Positions 7,258 through 12,966 of a stretch of 16,360 bases of DNA are shown here, piece after piece. Within the stretch, counting starts at the first letter, position 1; the number at the start of each line of letters is the position of its first letter. Below the pieces are notes generated by a model. It saw only the letters and a program-made list of their open reading frames with translations, did no database searches and was not told the DNA's origin. Both the position numbers and the translations under genes were made by a program. Origin of the DNA: an uncultured Collinsella sp. (GTDB lineage: Bacteria; Actinomycetota; Coriobacteriia; Coriobacteriales; Coriobacteriaceae); assembly GCA_900547835.1 (NCBI GenBank), contig URIJ01000025.1, forward strand, positions 1 through 16,360, read 5' to 3'.

Positions 7258-7280
7258 GTGAGCCTACATGCGGTACATAT

Positions 7281-7317
7281 GTCCACTATTTACCAAATCG
7301 AACCAAAAATAGTGAAC
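7281..7317. repeat. Imperfect palindrome, 11-bp arms, in the degV-fbp region
   Basis: GTCCACTATTT at 7281-7291 is the reverse complement of 7307-7317 with one mismatch (eight contiguous bases CACTATTT/AAATAGTG match), separated by 15 bases. The left arm overlaps the first TTTACCA copy. The symmetry and the position 25-60 bases upstream of the degV promoter suit a dimeric repressor or activator site. Confidence 0.5.
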
Positions 7318-7330
7318 ATCTTTACCACCA

Positions 7331-7388
7331 TCGTCTCCACCGACCCGACGCATAAATATCTGAGAAAACACCCTCTGTCGTCTCCACC
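7331..7388. repeat. 11-bp direct repeat TCGTCTCCACC
   Basis: TCGTCTCCACC occurs at 7331-7341 and again at 7378-7388, a 47-base period, each followed by a similar CCGAC/CGACC stretch. It lies in the putative fbp leader. It may be a second class of protein-binding site or a chance duplication. Confidence 0.4.
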
Positions 7389-7538
7389 CGACCAACACAT
7401 CTACCTTCACTAAATCGATTTACCAAACCGTTCAGCCGACAATTCAGCCGCTGGCGCAAAATCGAAACAAAAGCGGCGCATACTGGTAAACGTTTGACGC
7501 TGTTTATCAGTTTTACCAGCCCCATCGGAAGGTGTTTC

Positions 7539-9455
7539 ATGGTCGCATTCGATCGCAACCCGCAAGACTTCAAGTATCTGCGCCTGCTGTCGAGACAGTT
7601 CCCCACCGAACAATCCGCATTTACCGAAATTATCAACCTCTCGGCCATCCTCAACCTACCCAAGGGCACCGAGCATTTTATGAGCGACGTGCATGGTGAG
7701 TACGAAGCCTTTATGCACATCCTCAACAACTGCTCGGGCGTCGTGCGCGAACATGTCGACGAGATCTTTGGCGACACGCTCTCCTTTGACGAAAAGGGCG
7801 AGCTGTGTACGCTCATCTACTACCCGCGCGAGAAGATCGACCTGGTCCGCAGCCGGCGCGAGGACTCGCCAACCTGGTACAAGACGATGCTTGACCAGCT
7901 CATCATGGTCGCTCGCTCACTTTCAAGCCGCTACACGCGCTCCAAGGTGCGTAAGGCCATCCCGCGCGACTACGCCTACATCATCGACGAGTTGTTGCAC
8001 ACGCACCCGGACGAGAACAACTATCGCGTGCGCTATCACGAGCGCATCGTGGAGTCCATCCTAGAGACCGCCAGCGCCGACGACTTTATCGAGTCGCTCG
8101 CCTCGCTCATCAAGCGCCTGGCCGTCGACCACTTGCACCTGGTGGGCGACATCTTCGACCGCGGCGGCGGCGCGGCCAAAATTATGGACCGTCTGCTCAC
8201 CTACCATTCACTCGACATCCAGTGGGGCAACCACGACCTGCTGTGGATGGGCGCTGCGGCCGGTGAGCCCGCCTGCATCGCCACGGTGTTGCGCAACAAC
8301 CTACGCTACGACAACTACGAGATCCTGGAGAACGACTACGGCATCTCGCTGCGTGAGCTTGTCGCCTTTGCCGATGCCACCTACACCGCCGGTGAGTCCA
8401 TCACCCCGCTGATCAAGGCCATCAACGTGCTGCTCTTTAAGCTCGAGGGCCAGATTATCCAGCGCCACCCCGAGTTCGATATGACCGACCGCCTGTTACT
8501 CGACAAGATCGACCACGACACCGGCACGGTCACGCTCGCCGACGGCAGCGTGTGGCCGCTCACGACCAACGACTTCCCCACCGTCGACCCGGCGGACCCC
8601 TACACGCTCACGTCTCAGGAGCAGCACATCATCGACAAGCTCGTGTCCGAGTTTGTAACCGCCGATCACCTGCATCGCCATATCGATTTCCTCTACACCC
8701 ACGGCTCGATGTACAAGGTCGCCAACGGCAACCTGCTCTTCCACGGCTGCGTTCCGCTCAACGAAGACGGCACCTTTAGCAGCATGAACTGCCTGGGCAC
8801 CTGGCACGCTGGCCGCGATTATCTCGATTTTTGCGACCACATCGCCCGCCGCGCGTGGCGCGTGGGCGACCGCGATGCCCTCGACTGGATGTGGTACCTG
8901 TGGATTGGCTTCAATTCACCCGCCAGCGGACGCCTGGTGCGTACCTTTGAGCGCGCCTATATCGCCGATAAGAGCACCTGGGTCGAGCCGATGGACCCGT
9001 ACTTTACGCTTACCAAGTCGCCCTCGGTCTGCGATGATATCATGCGCGAGTTTGGCGTCGCGCCCATGGCATGCTCGCCGACCGGCCACATCATCAACGG
9101 CCACACGCCCGTTAAAACCACCAAGGGCGAGCAGCCCATCCGCGCCGAGGGCAAGCTGCTGGTCATCGATGGCGGCTTCTGCCGCGCTTACCATCCCAAG
9201 ACGGGCATCGCCGGCTATACGCTCATCTCGAGCTCGCGCGGCTGCCGCCTCAAGTCGCACCGGGCCTTTACGACGGTTGCCGAGGCACTCACGCGCAACG
9301 TGGACATCGAAAGCGAGACCAACCGTTTTGACCAAGCAGACCGTCGCCGCATGGTGAGCGACACCGATACTGGCGCCAAGATTCGCAGCCAGATCCAGGA
9401 TCTGCGCCAGCTGCTCGATGCATATAGAAACGGTGCTATCGAAGAGCGCGTCTAG
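7539..9455 (+). CDS. fbp: Fructose-1,6-bisphosphatase, class III
   Basis: 638 residues, close to the ~640-670 typical of Bacillus-type class III FBPase (Firmicutes fructose-1,6-bisphosphatase). It removes the 1-phosphate of fructose-1,6-bisphosphate in gluconeogenesis, in the cytoplasm. The metallophosphoesterase ligands are all present: SDVHGE (49-54), GDIFDRGG (203-210), GNHD (230-233) and INGHTPV (519-525), with KGEQPIRAEGKLLVIDGGF characteristic of this class after them. The frame opens at 7494, but ATG 7539 has GGAAGGTG with 6 nt spacing and starts the conserved YLRLLSRQFPT block. Upstream lies an unusually repeat-rich control region shared with degV. A weak CCCC/GGGG hairpin follows the stop. 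Confidence 0.95.
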   Translation: MVAFDRNPQDFKYLRLLSRQFPTEQSAFTEIINLSAILNLPKGTEHFMSDVHGEYEAFMHILNNCSGVVREHVDEIFGDTLSFDEKGELCTLIYYPREKIDLVRSRREDSPTWYKTMLDQLIMVARSLSSRYTRSKVRKAIPRDYAYIIDELLHTHPDENNYRVRYHERIVESILETASADDFIESLASLIKRLAVDHLHLVGDIFDRGGGAAKIMDRLLTYHSLDIQWGNHDLLWMGAAAGEPACIATVLRNNLRYDNYEILENDYGISLRELVAFADATYTAGESITPLIKAINVLLFKLEGQIIQRHPEFDMTDRLLLDKIDHDTGTVTLADGSVWPLTTNDFPTVDPADPYTLTSQEQHIIDKLVSEFVTADHLHRHIDFLYTHGSMYKVANGNLLFHGCVPLNEDGTFSSMNCLGTWHAGRDYLDFCDHIARRAWRVGDRDALDWMWYLWIGFNSPASGRLVRTFERAYIADKSTWVEPMDPYFTLTKSPSVCDDIMREFGVAPMACSPTGHIINGHTPVKTTKGEQPIRAEGKLLVIDGGFCRAYHPKTGIAGYTLISSSRGCRLKSHRAFTTVAEALTRNVDIESETNRFDQADRRRMVSDTDTGAKIRSQIQDLRQLLDAYRNGAIEERV

Positions 9456-9465
9456 CCCCACCCGC

Positions 9466-9500
9466 GGGGATTGGCTAAACTTGCTGAGTTTGTCATCCCC
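9466..9500 (+). other. Nested stem-loop between fbp and the first gtrA gene
   Basis: GGGGAT (9466-9471) pairs with ATCCCC (9495-9500), and inside it AAAC (9477-9480) pairs with GTTT (9488-9491) around a 7-nt loop. There is no T-run after it. It may mark the fbp mRNA 3' end or lie in the leader of the gtrA gene that starts at 9534. Confidence 0.35.
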
Positions 9501-9533
9501 ACGGCGTCCCCGCGCCACCCTAAGGCAGGTACC

Positions 9534-9929
9534 ATGCAAAAGCTCCTTGCGCAGATCATGAAATTTGGCGTCGTCGGTGTCATTGCCACGGTTATCGACT
9601 TTGGCATTATGAATCTGCTCCACTACGGTCTGGGCCTCAACATCCTAATCGCCAACACCAGCGGCTTTATCATCTCACTCATCTTTAACTACCTCGCAAG
9701 CATGAAGTACGTGTTTGCGCACAAGGAAGGCATGAGCCGCCGCCGCGAGTTCATCATCTTTGTCGTGCTGTCCGTGATCGGTTTGGTGCTCAACGACGGC
9801 ATCGTGCTGGCGCTCAACGCCGGCCTGGGACTCGAGGCCAATATCGCCAAGATTTGCGCCACCGCGCTTGTCATGGTCTACAACTTTGTGACCCGAAAGA
9901 TCTTCCTGGAGGGCGACGAGACCAAGTAG
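9534..9929 (+). CDS. GtrA family membrane protein (first of a tandem pair)
   Basis: 131 residues with four predicted transmembrane helices (about 9-31, 36-58, 72-94, 101-121), matching the GtrA domain. GtrA proteins are thought to move undecaprenyl-phosphate-linked sugars across the membrane for O-antigen, teichoic acid or wall glycan decoration. The family motifs FGVVGVIATVIDFGIMNLL and FNYLASMKYVF are plain. The frame opens at 9471, but ATG 9534 begins the conserved region and follows AAGGCAGGT. No glycosyltransferase partner is in the window. It is paralogous to the next gene. Confidence 0.9.
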   Translation: MQKLLAQIMKFGVVGVIATVIDFGIMNLLHYGLGLNILIANTSGFIISLIFNYLASMKYVFAHKEGMSRRREFIIFVVLSVIGLVLNDGIVLALNAGLGLEANIAKICATALVMVYNFVTRKIFLEGDETK

Positions 9930-9950
9930 CTCGACACCCCTGCAGCATTA

Positions 9951-10000
9951 CGGCGCCCACGGATGACGCGCACTCAGCGCAGTATCTTCCGTGGGCGCCG
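9951..10000. other. Strong 13-bp hairpin between the two gtrA genes
   Basis: CGGCGCCCACGGA (9951-9963) pairs perfectly with TCCGTGGGCGCCG (9988-10000). The 24-nt loop contains its own GCGC/GCGC stem. The sequence after it (CTCGTTTACG) has no T-run, so it is not a standard intrinsic terminator, although it could terminate weakly. It could separate expression of the two genes or stabilise the first mRNA. Confidence 0.6.
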
Positions 10001-10060
10001 CTCGTTTACGGGCAAATTATCAACGTTTACGGATTAGCTCTTGAAAATTTGGCGAGTTCG

Positions 10061-10066
10061 TATAGT
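10061..10066 (+). promoter_or_regulatory. Candidate -10 box for the second gtrA gene
   Basis: TATAGT fits a -10 hexamer in a locally AT-rich stretch. TTGAAA at 10041-10046 is a good -35, but the 14-nt spacing is short. The leader to the GTG at 10149 would be about 75 nt. This is weak evidence. Confidence 0.25.
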
Positions 10067-10148
10067 TCTTGGCAAAGACCTTACGTTTCCCTTGCAAAAG
10101 ATCTAAAGTATCCCCTGCTCGATTCATCAACGCATTGGATGTGATTAC

Positions 10149-10556
10149 GTGCGCAAGGCGCTGGCACAACCTCATACCAAGCAGTTCCTCAAGTTTGCTG
10201 TCGTGGGTCTTATCTCCTTTGGCATCGACTGGGGCATGCTCATTGCGCTCGTCGAGCTGTTTCACCTCGACTTTTTGATGAGCACCACGGTTTCGTTTAT
10301 CACATCCGTCGTGGTCAACTACTGGCTCAGCATGAAGTACGTGTTCGACCACCGCGAAGGCATGAGCCGCAAGCGCGAGTTCACGATCTTCACCATCCTG
10401 TCGGTGATCGGCCTGGGCCTCAACGACCTGTACATGTTTGTGGGCGTCACGTTTTTGAGCATCGGCTACCAGGCCATGAAGGCCATCGCCACGTTCCTGG
10501 TCACCTGGTACAACTACTTTAGCCGTCGCTTCTTCCTCGAAGGCGCTCGTTCGTAG
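10149..10556 (+). CDS. GtrA family membrane protein (second of a tandem pair)
   Basis: 135 residues, four transmembrane helices, GtrA domain (KFAVVGLISFGIDWGM, VNYWLSMKYVF, YNYFSRRFFLEG). It shares SMKYVFxHxEGMSRxREF and LSVIGLxLND with the preceding gene, and DNA identity is high there (for example AGCATGAAGTACGTGTT at 9699-9715 and 10329-10345), so the pair arose by duplication. The start is GTG at 10149: GGATGTGA at 10137-10144 resembles the anti-16S sequence, and no in-frame ATG fits upstream. A canonical terminator follows. The role is inferred as lipid-linked sugar translocation, as for its neighbour. Confidence 0.88.
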   Translation: MRKALAQPHTKQFLKFAVVGLISFGIDWGMLIALVELFHLDFLMSTTVSFITSVVVNYWLSMKYVFDHREGMSRKREFTIFTILSVIGLGLNDLYMFVGVTFLSIGYQAMKAIATFLVTWYNYFSRRFFLEGARS

Positions 10557-10582
10557 TTTGTACGACATTTGCTTGAAGGTAT

Positions 10583-10620
10583 AGCCGGTTGGAATTCTCG
10601 TTCCAACCGGCTTTTTGTTT
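10583..10620 (+). terminator. Intrinsic terminator of the second gtrA gene
   Basis: AGCCGGTTGGAA (10583-10594) pairs perfectly with TTCCAACCGGCT (10601-10612) across a 6-nt loop, followed by TTTTGTTT. This is a textbook Rho-independent terminator. Confidence 0.95.
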
Positions 10621-10661
10621 GCAGAGTCTGCCGAGGAAGGCGTGTGAGGCGGGCCACAACG

Positions 10662-10691
10662 CCGGAATGGGATGCAATTTCCGGTTGAGCC
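10662..10691. repeat. Left copy of a 24-bp repeat flanking the IS, with a hairpin
   Basis: The 24 bases 10668-10691 match 11987-12010 with one mismatch, in the same orientation. Key bases are TGGGATG, AATTTCCGG and TTGAGCC. In this copy CCGGAA at 10662-10667 also pairs with TTCCGG at 10679-10684, making a REP-like hairpin. It ends two bases before the IS left inverted repeat. Confidence 0.7.
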
Positions 10692-10693
10692 CC

Positions 10694-11977
10694 GGGACTG
10701 CGGACGATTTCCTGGACCGCTAAATCGCGGCCATCCCCAGCGACGACCGGTAGTCGTCCGGCGTCGCGCCCCCGAGCGCGTCGCTTGCCCGCTCGGAGTT
10801 GAAGCGCCCTATCCACGCGCCGAGGGCCTCGATGAACTCCCCGGGCGACCAGCCGGACCAGTCCCTCCCGTGGAAGAACTCCTTCTTGAGCAGGCCGAAG
10901 AAGCCCTCCATCGCGGCGTTGTCGGGGCTGCAGCCCTTGGCCGACATGCTCCTGACCAGGCCGTTCCGCTCGCATATCGATATCCAGCCCGGCCAGCGGT
11001 AGTGCATGCCGCGGTCGGAGTGGATCACGGGGCGCTCTCCGGGCGCCAGCCGGGAGCACGCGTCCGACAGCGTCGAGTTCGCGAGGTCGGCGTCCGGGCG
11101 CTCGCCCGCCCGCCAGGCGACGACCGAGGAGTCGAAGCAGTCCCTGATGGCGGACAGGTACACCTTGCGGCCCGTCGGCAGCCTGAACTCGGTTATGTCG
11201 GTGAGCCACAGGAAGTTCGGCAGCGCGGAGCGGAAGTCGCGGCGCACGAGGTTCGGCGGGGCGGGGGTCACCTCGCCGCCGTAGGAGCTGTAGGCGCCGG
11301 CCCTCCTCCTCATCCACCTCGGGACGAGCCCCTCCTCGCGCATGATGCGCCGGACGACCTTCTCGGAGACGCGCACGGGGTCGTCGAGCTCGCGGAGCCT
11401 GCGCACCACGAACCGGTAGCCGCGCGCGCCTTCGCCGTCCTCCAGGAACACGCGCCGCACGAGGGCTCTCAGCGGCGCCAGGCGGTCCGGCCTGGCGATC
11501 GCGCGGCGCTGGTAGTCATAGGAGCTCCTCGATATCCTCAAGAAGCCGGTGAGTTCTCTCAAGGACCACTTCCCCGCAGGCCTCAGGCGGTCTATCACCA
11601 GGGTCTTCTCCCTGTTCGACATCCCGTCGAGGCTCTCGGCTTTTAAAACGTCCTGCACCGCCCTCAGCACCGCGTTCTCGAGCCTGAGCCGCTCGATCAG
11701 GGCGTCCTTGTCCTCGGGGTCGATGTCGGGGTAGTCGGGTCCGTCCCCGACGAGTCGCGGCAGGTCCATTCCTCCACCGGCCCTTCCCGCGGGCTTGCGC
11801 ACGTCCCTGATCCAGCGCCAGACGGACGTCTTGCCGGGCCCGCCGAGTATCTCGGTTATCTCCATGACGGTGAGCCCGGCGCCGCGAAGCGCCCTGGCCC
11901 TCTCCACCATTCTCCTACTGTATGCCATGCGGACTCCGTTCCGGACCTCAACGGTCCAACTTTTTGTCCGCAGTCCC
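10694..11977 (-). mobile_element. IS3-family insertion sequence, apparently complete
   Basis: 1284 bp bounded by imperfect inverted repeats of 26 bp (10694-10719 and 11952-11977). The outer 12 bases, GGGACTGCGGAC, are identical, then seven differ, then TGGACCG is identical again. The only gene is an intact transposase on the minus strand. The internal CAACTTTTTGTCCGCAGTCC sequence at the right end is typical of IS150-like members of IS3. A target-site duplication is not clear: flanking bases are CCC on the left and CCT on the right. The element lies between the terminators of two convergent transcription units and so disrupts no gene. Confidence 0.85.
10720..11928 (-). CDS. IS3-family transposase, OrfA-OrfB fused in one frame
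   Basis: 402 residues. The N-terminal part (1-45) is a helix-turn-helix, then a leucine-zipper-like helix (about 76-99) as in OrfA. Residues about 103-160 match the start of OrfB (REKTLVIDRL...SLRELTGFLRISRSSYDY), and the rve integrase core follows. The catalytic triad is D244 (LTDITEF), D305 (HSDRGMHY) and E341 (NAAMEGFFGLLKKE). With 60 and 35 residues between them, it is the canonical IS3 DD(35)E spacing, so the enzyme looks active. ATG 11928 follows GGAG with 5 nt spacing. The frame is open to 12099, but that would read through another gene's terminator and the IS end. IS3 elements usually need a -1 frameshift between OrfA and OrfB; here both are in one frame. Arg codon use (AGG, CGG) differs from the neighbouring genes. 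Confidence 0.93.
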   Translation of the reverse strand: MAYSRRMVERARALRGAGLTVMEITEILGGPGKTSVWRWIRDVRKPAGRAGGGMDLPRLVGDGPDYPDIDPEDKDALIERLRLENAVLRAVQDVLKAESLDGMSNREKTLVIDRLRPAGKWSLRELTGFLRISRSSYDYQRRAIARPDRLAPLRALVRRVFLEDGEGARGYRFVVRRLRELDDPVRVSEKVVRRIMREEGLVPRWMRRRAGAYSSYGGEVTPAPPNLVRRDFRSALPNFLWLTDITEFRLPTGRKVYLSAIRDCFDSSVVAWRAGERPDADLANSTLSDACSRLAPGERPVIHSDRGMHYRWPGWISICERNGLVRSMSAKGCSPDNAAMEGFFGLLKKEFFHGRDWSGWSPGEFIEALGAWIGRFNSERASDALGGATPDDYRSSLGMAAI

Positions 11978-11986
11978 CCTTCAGAG

Positions 11987-12010
11987 TGGGATGGAATTTC
12001 CGGTTGAGCC
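11987..12010. repeat. Right copy of the 24-bp repeat flanking the IS
   Basis: 23 of 24 bases match 10668-10691 (the difference is at the eighth base, C versus G). This copy begins 9 bases outside the IS right inverted repeat. It lacks the CCGGAA partner and so cannot form the left copy's hairpin. Confidence 0.7.
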
Positions 12011-12037
12011 TCGATTGGGAAACGGCGTCCCATTCGC

Positions 12038-12076
12038 ATAAAAACGGGCGGCTCGGATGTTGGTCCGAACCGCCCG
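12038..12076 (-). terminator. Intrinsic terminator of the surface-protein operon
   Basis: On the minus strand a 13-bp stem (12064-12076 with 12045-12057, one G-U pair) with a 6-nt loop is followed by TTTTTATG. It lies 24 bases after the stop of the DUF4430 gene and ends the leftward operon before the IS. Confidence 0.95.
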
Positions 12077-12099
12077 CTTGGCACGCTATGTTGAGGCAT

Positions 12100-12957
12100 T
12101 TAGCCCGTTACGTAATACCAGACGACTCTATCACCGTTGGATAGGACGTAGTTGCTGCACGCCGTGTTGGGCGTCACACCGTTGACGGAATACATCCAGC
12201 CGCTCGTGCCGCCGTGCTCCTTCTCGGCCAGGCCGCCGATAGCGGCGACATACGTGCCGTACGACGAGCCGTGCGCATTGACGGAAAGCCCCAGCGCACA
12301 CAGGGCATCGTAGACGTTAGCGCCCTCGTTAAAGGTAAAGGTGCCACTAGAAGACACAGGGTTGCCCACGGCACTCGATGTGACCGAAACCGTCACTGTG
12401 ACGTAGCCAGGCTGCTGCGAGCCGCCCTGATTGCCCGCAGAGGCGCTGCCACTGTTGGATGCAGACCCACCGCCGGACGTCGATCCCCCGCCCGAAGACG
12501 AGCCGTCAGAAGCGCTCGATCCGCCAGTGGAATCAGAATTCTGCGAACCCGATTTATCCCCGGACTTCTTGTCCGAAGACTCGGAATCATCCTTGGAATC
12601 GGATTCGTCCGAATCCTTGGACCCATCCTTCGCATCATCCGAGGATTTGGAATCCTTGGCCCCGGCCTTTCCCGAAGCGGTAGTCGAGCCGGAAACCGAC
12701 GCATCGTTGGAAACGACACTCTTCCCCGTCACGGTCTCGACAATCCAATCGATGGACCAGGCACCGCTGACGGAAGGTTGAACAAAGCCCAGTGAGACGA
12801 CAATCAGCGCAATACAGACGGCCGTCAGAGCGCCAAGCAGCACCTTGCGCCGAGGGGCGGACGCCGCCGAAGCGGCGCCCTTTTGCTTAGCATCGTCAAG
12901 CTGAATGAACGACGAGTCGGGTTGCTTGGAGTCGGCGCCCTGAGGTTTATTGGACAC
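12100..12957 (-). CDS. Membrane-anchored DUF4430-domain surface protein
   Basis: 285 residues from the GTG at 12957. The cytoplasmic N-terminus (about 1-37) ends in APRRK, then comes one transmembrane or signal-anchor helix (about 38-60). A low-complexity Ser/Asp/Lys then Ser/Gly linker (about 83-182) leads to a C-terminal DUF4430 domain (about 185-285). That domain carries NEGANVYDALCALGL, GWMYSVNG and NYVLSNGDRVVWYYV. DUF4430 resembles the C-terminal domain of transcobalamin/intrinsic factor, but its bacterial ligand is usually unknown. An earlier in-frame GTG at 12966 lies directly after the upstream stop and has no SD. AGGTGA (12963-12968), which overlaps that stop codon, stands 5 nt before GTG 12957. 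The pair is therefore translationally coupled. The linker is net acidic, unlike that of the upstream protein. Confidence 0.85.
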   Translation of the reverse strand: MSNKPQGADSKQPDSSFIQLDDAKQKGAASAASAPRRKVLLGALTAVCIALIVVSLGFVQPSVSGAWSIDWIVETVTGKSVVSNDASVSGSTTASGKAGAKDSKSSDDAKDGSKDSDESDSKDDSESSDKKSGDKSGSQNSDSTGGSSASDGSSSGGGSTSGGGSASNSGSASAGNQGGSQQPGYVTVTVSVTSSAVGNPVSSSGTFTFNEGANVYDALCALGLSVNAHGSSYGTYVAAIGGLAEKEHGGTSGWMYSVNGVTPNTACSNYVLSNGDRVVWYYVTG

Positions 12958-12966
12958 AGACCTCAC

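Larger units (their letters stand above)
7219..7538. promoter_or_regulatory. Operator-rich intergenic region between degV and fbp
   Basis: This 320-base gene-free stretch is AT-richer than its surroundings and holds several repeats. The 7-mer TTTACCA occurs at 7289-7295, 7321-7327, 7419-7425 and 7512-7518, and inverted (TGGTAAA) at 7484-7490. By chance one expects well under one copy in such a length. The two right-most copies extend to an 8-bp inverted repeat (CTGGTAAA / TTTACCAG) around a TTGACG -35-like hexamer at 7494-7499, close to the fbp ribosome binding site. The remainder holds a palindrome at 7281-7317 and a direct repeat at 7331 and 7378. A shared regulator controlling degV and fbp is the simplest inference; its identity is unknown. 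No clear -10 for fbp was found. Confidence 0.5.

Noticed and set aside
10668..12010. 24-bp flanking repeats as the IS target-site duplication
   Set aside because: IS3 elements duplicate 3-5 bp directly at the ends; these repeats are far longer, mismatched, and set 2 and 9 bases away.
11929..12099. N-terminal extension of the transposase to 12099
   Set aside because: It would cross the IS end and the terminator of the neighbouring operon; ATG 11928 has its own SD and starts the HTH region.
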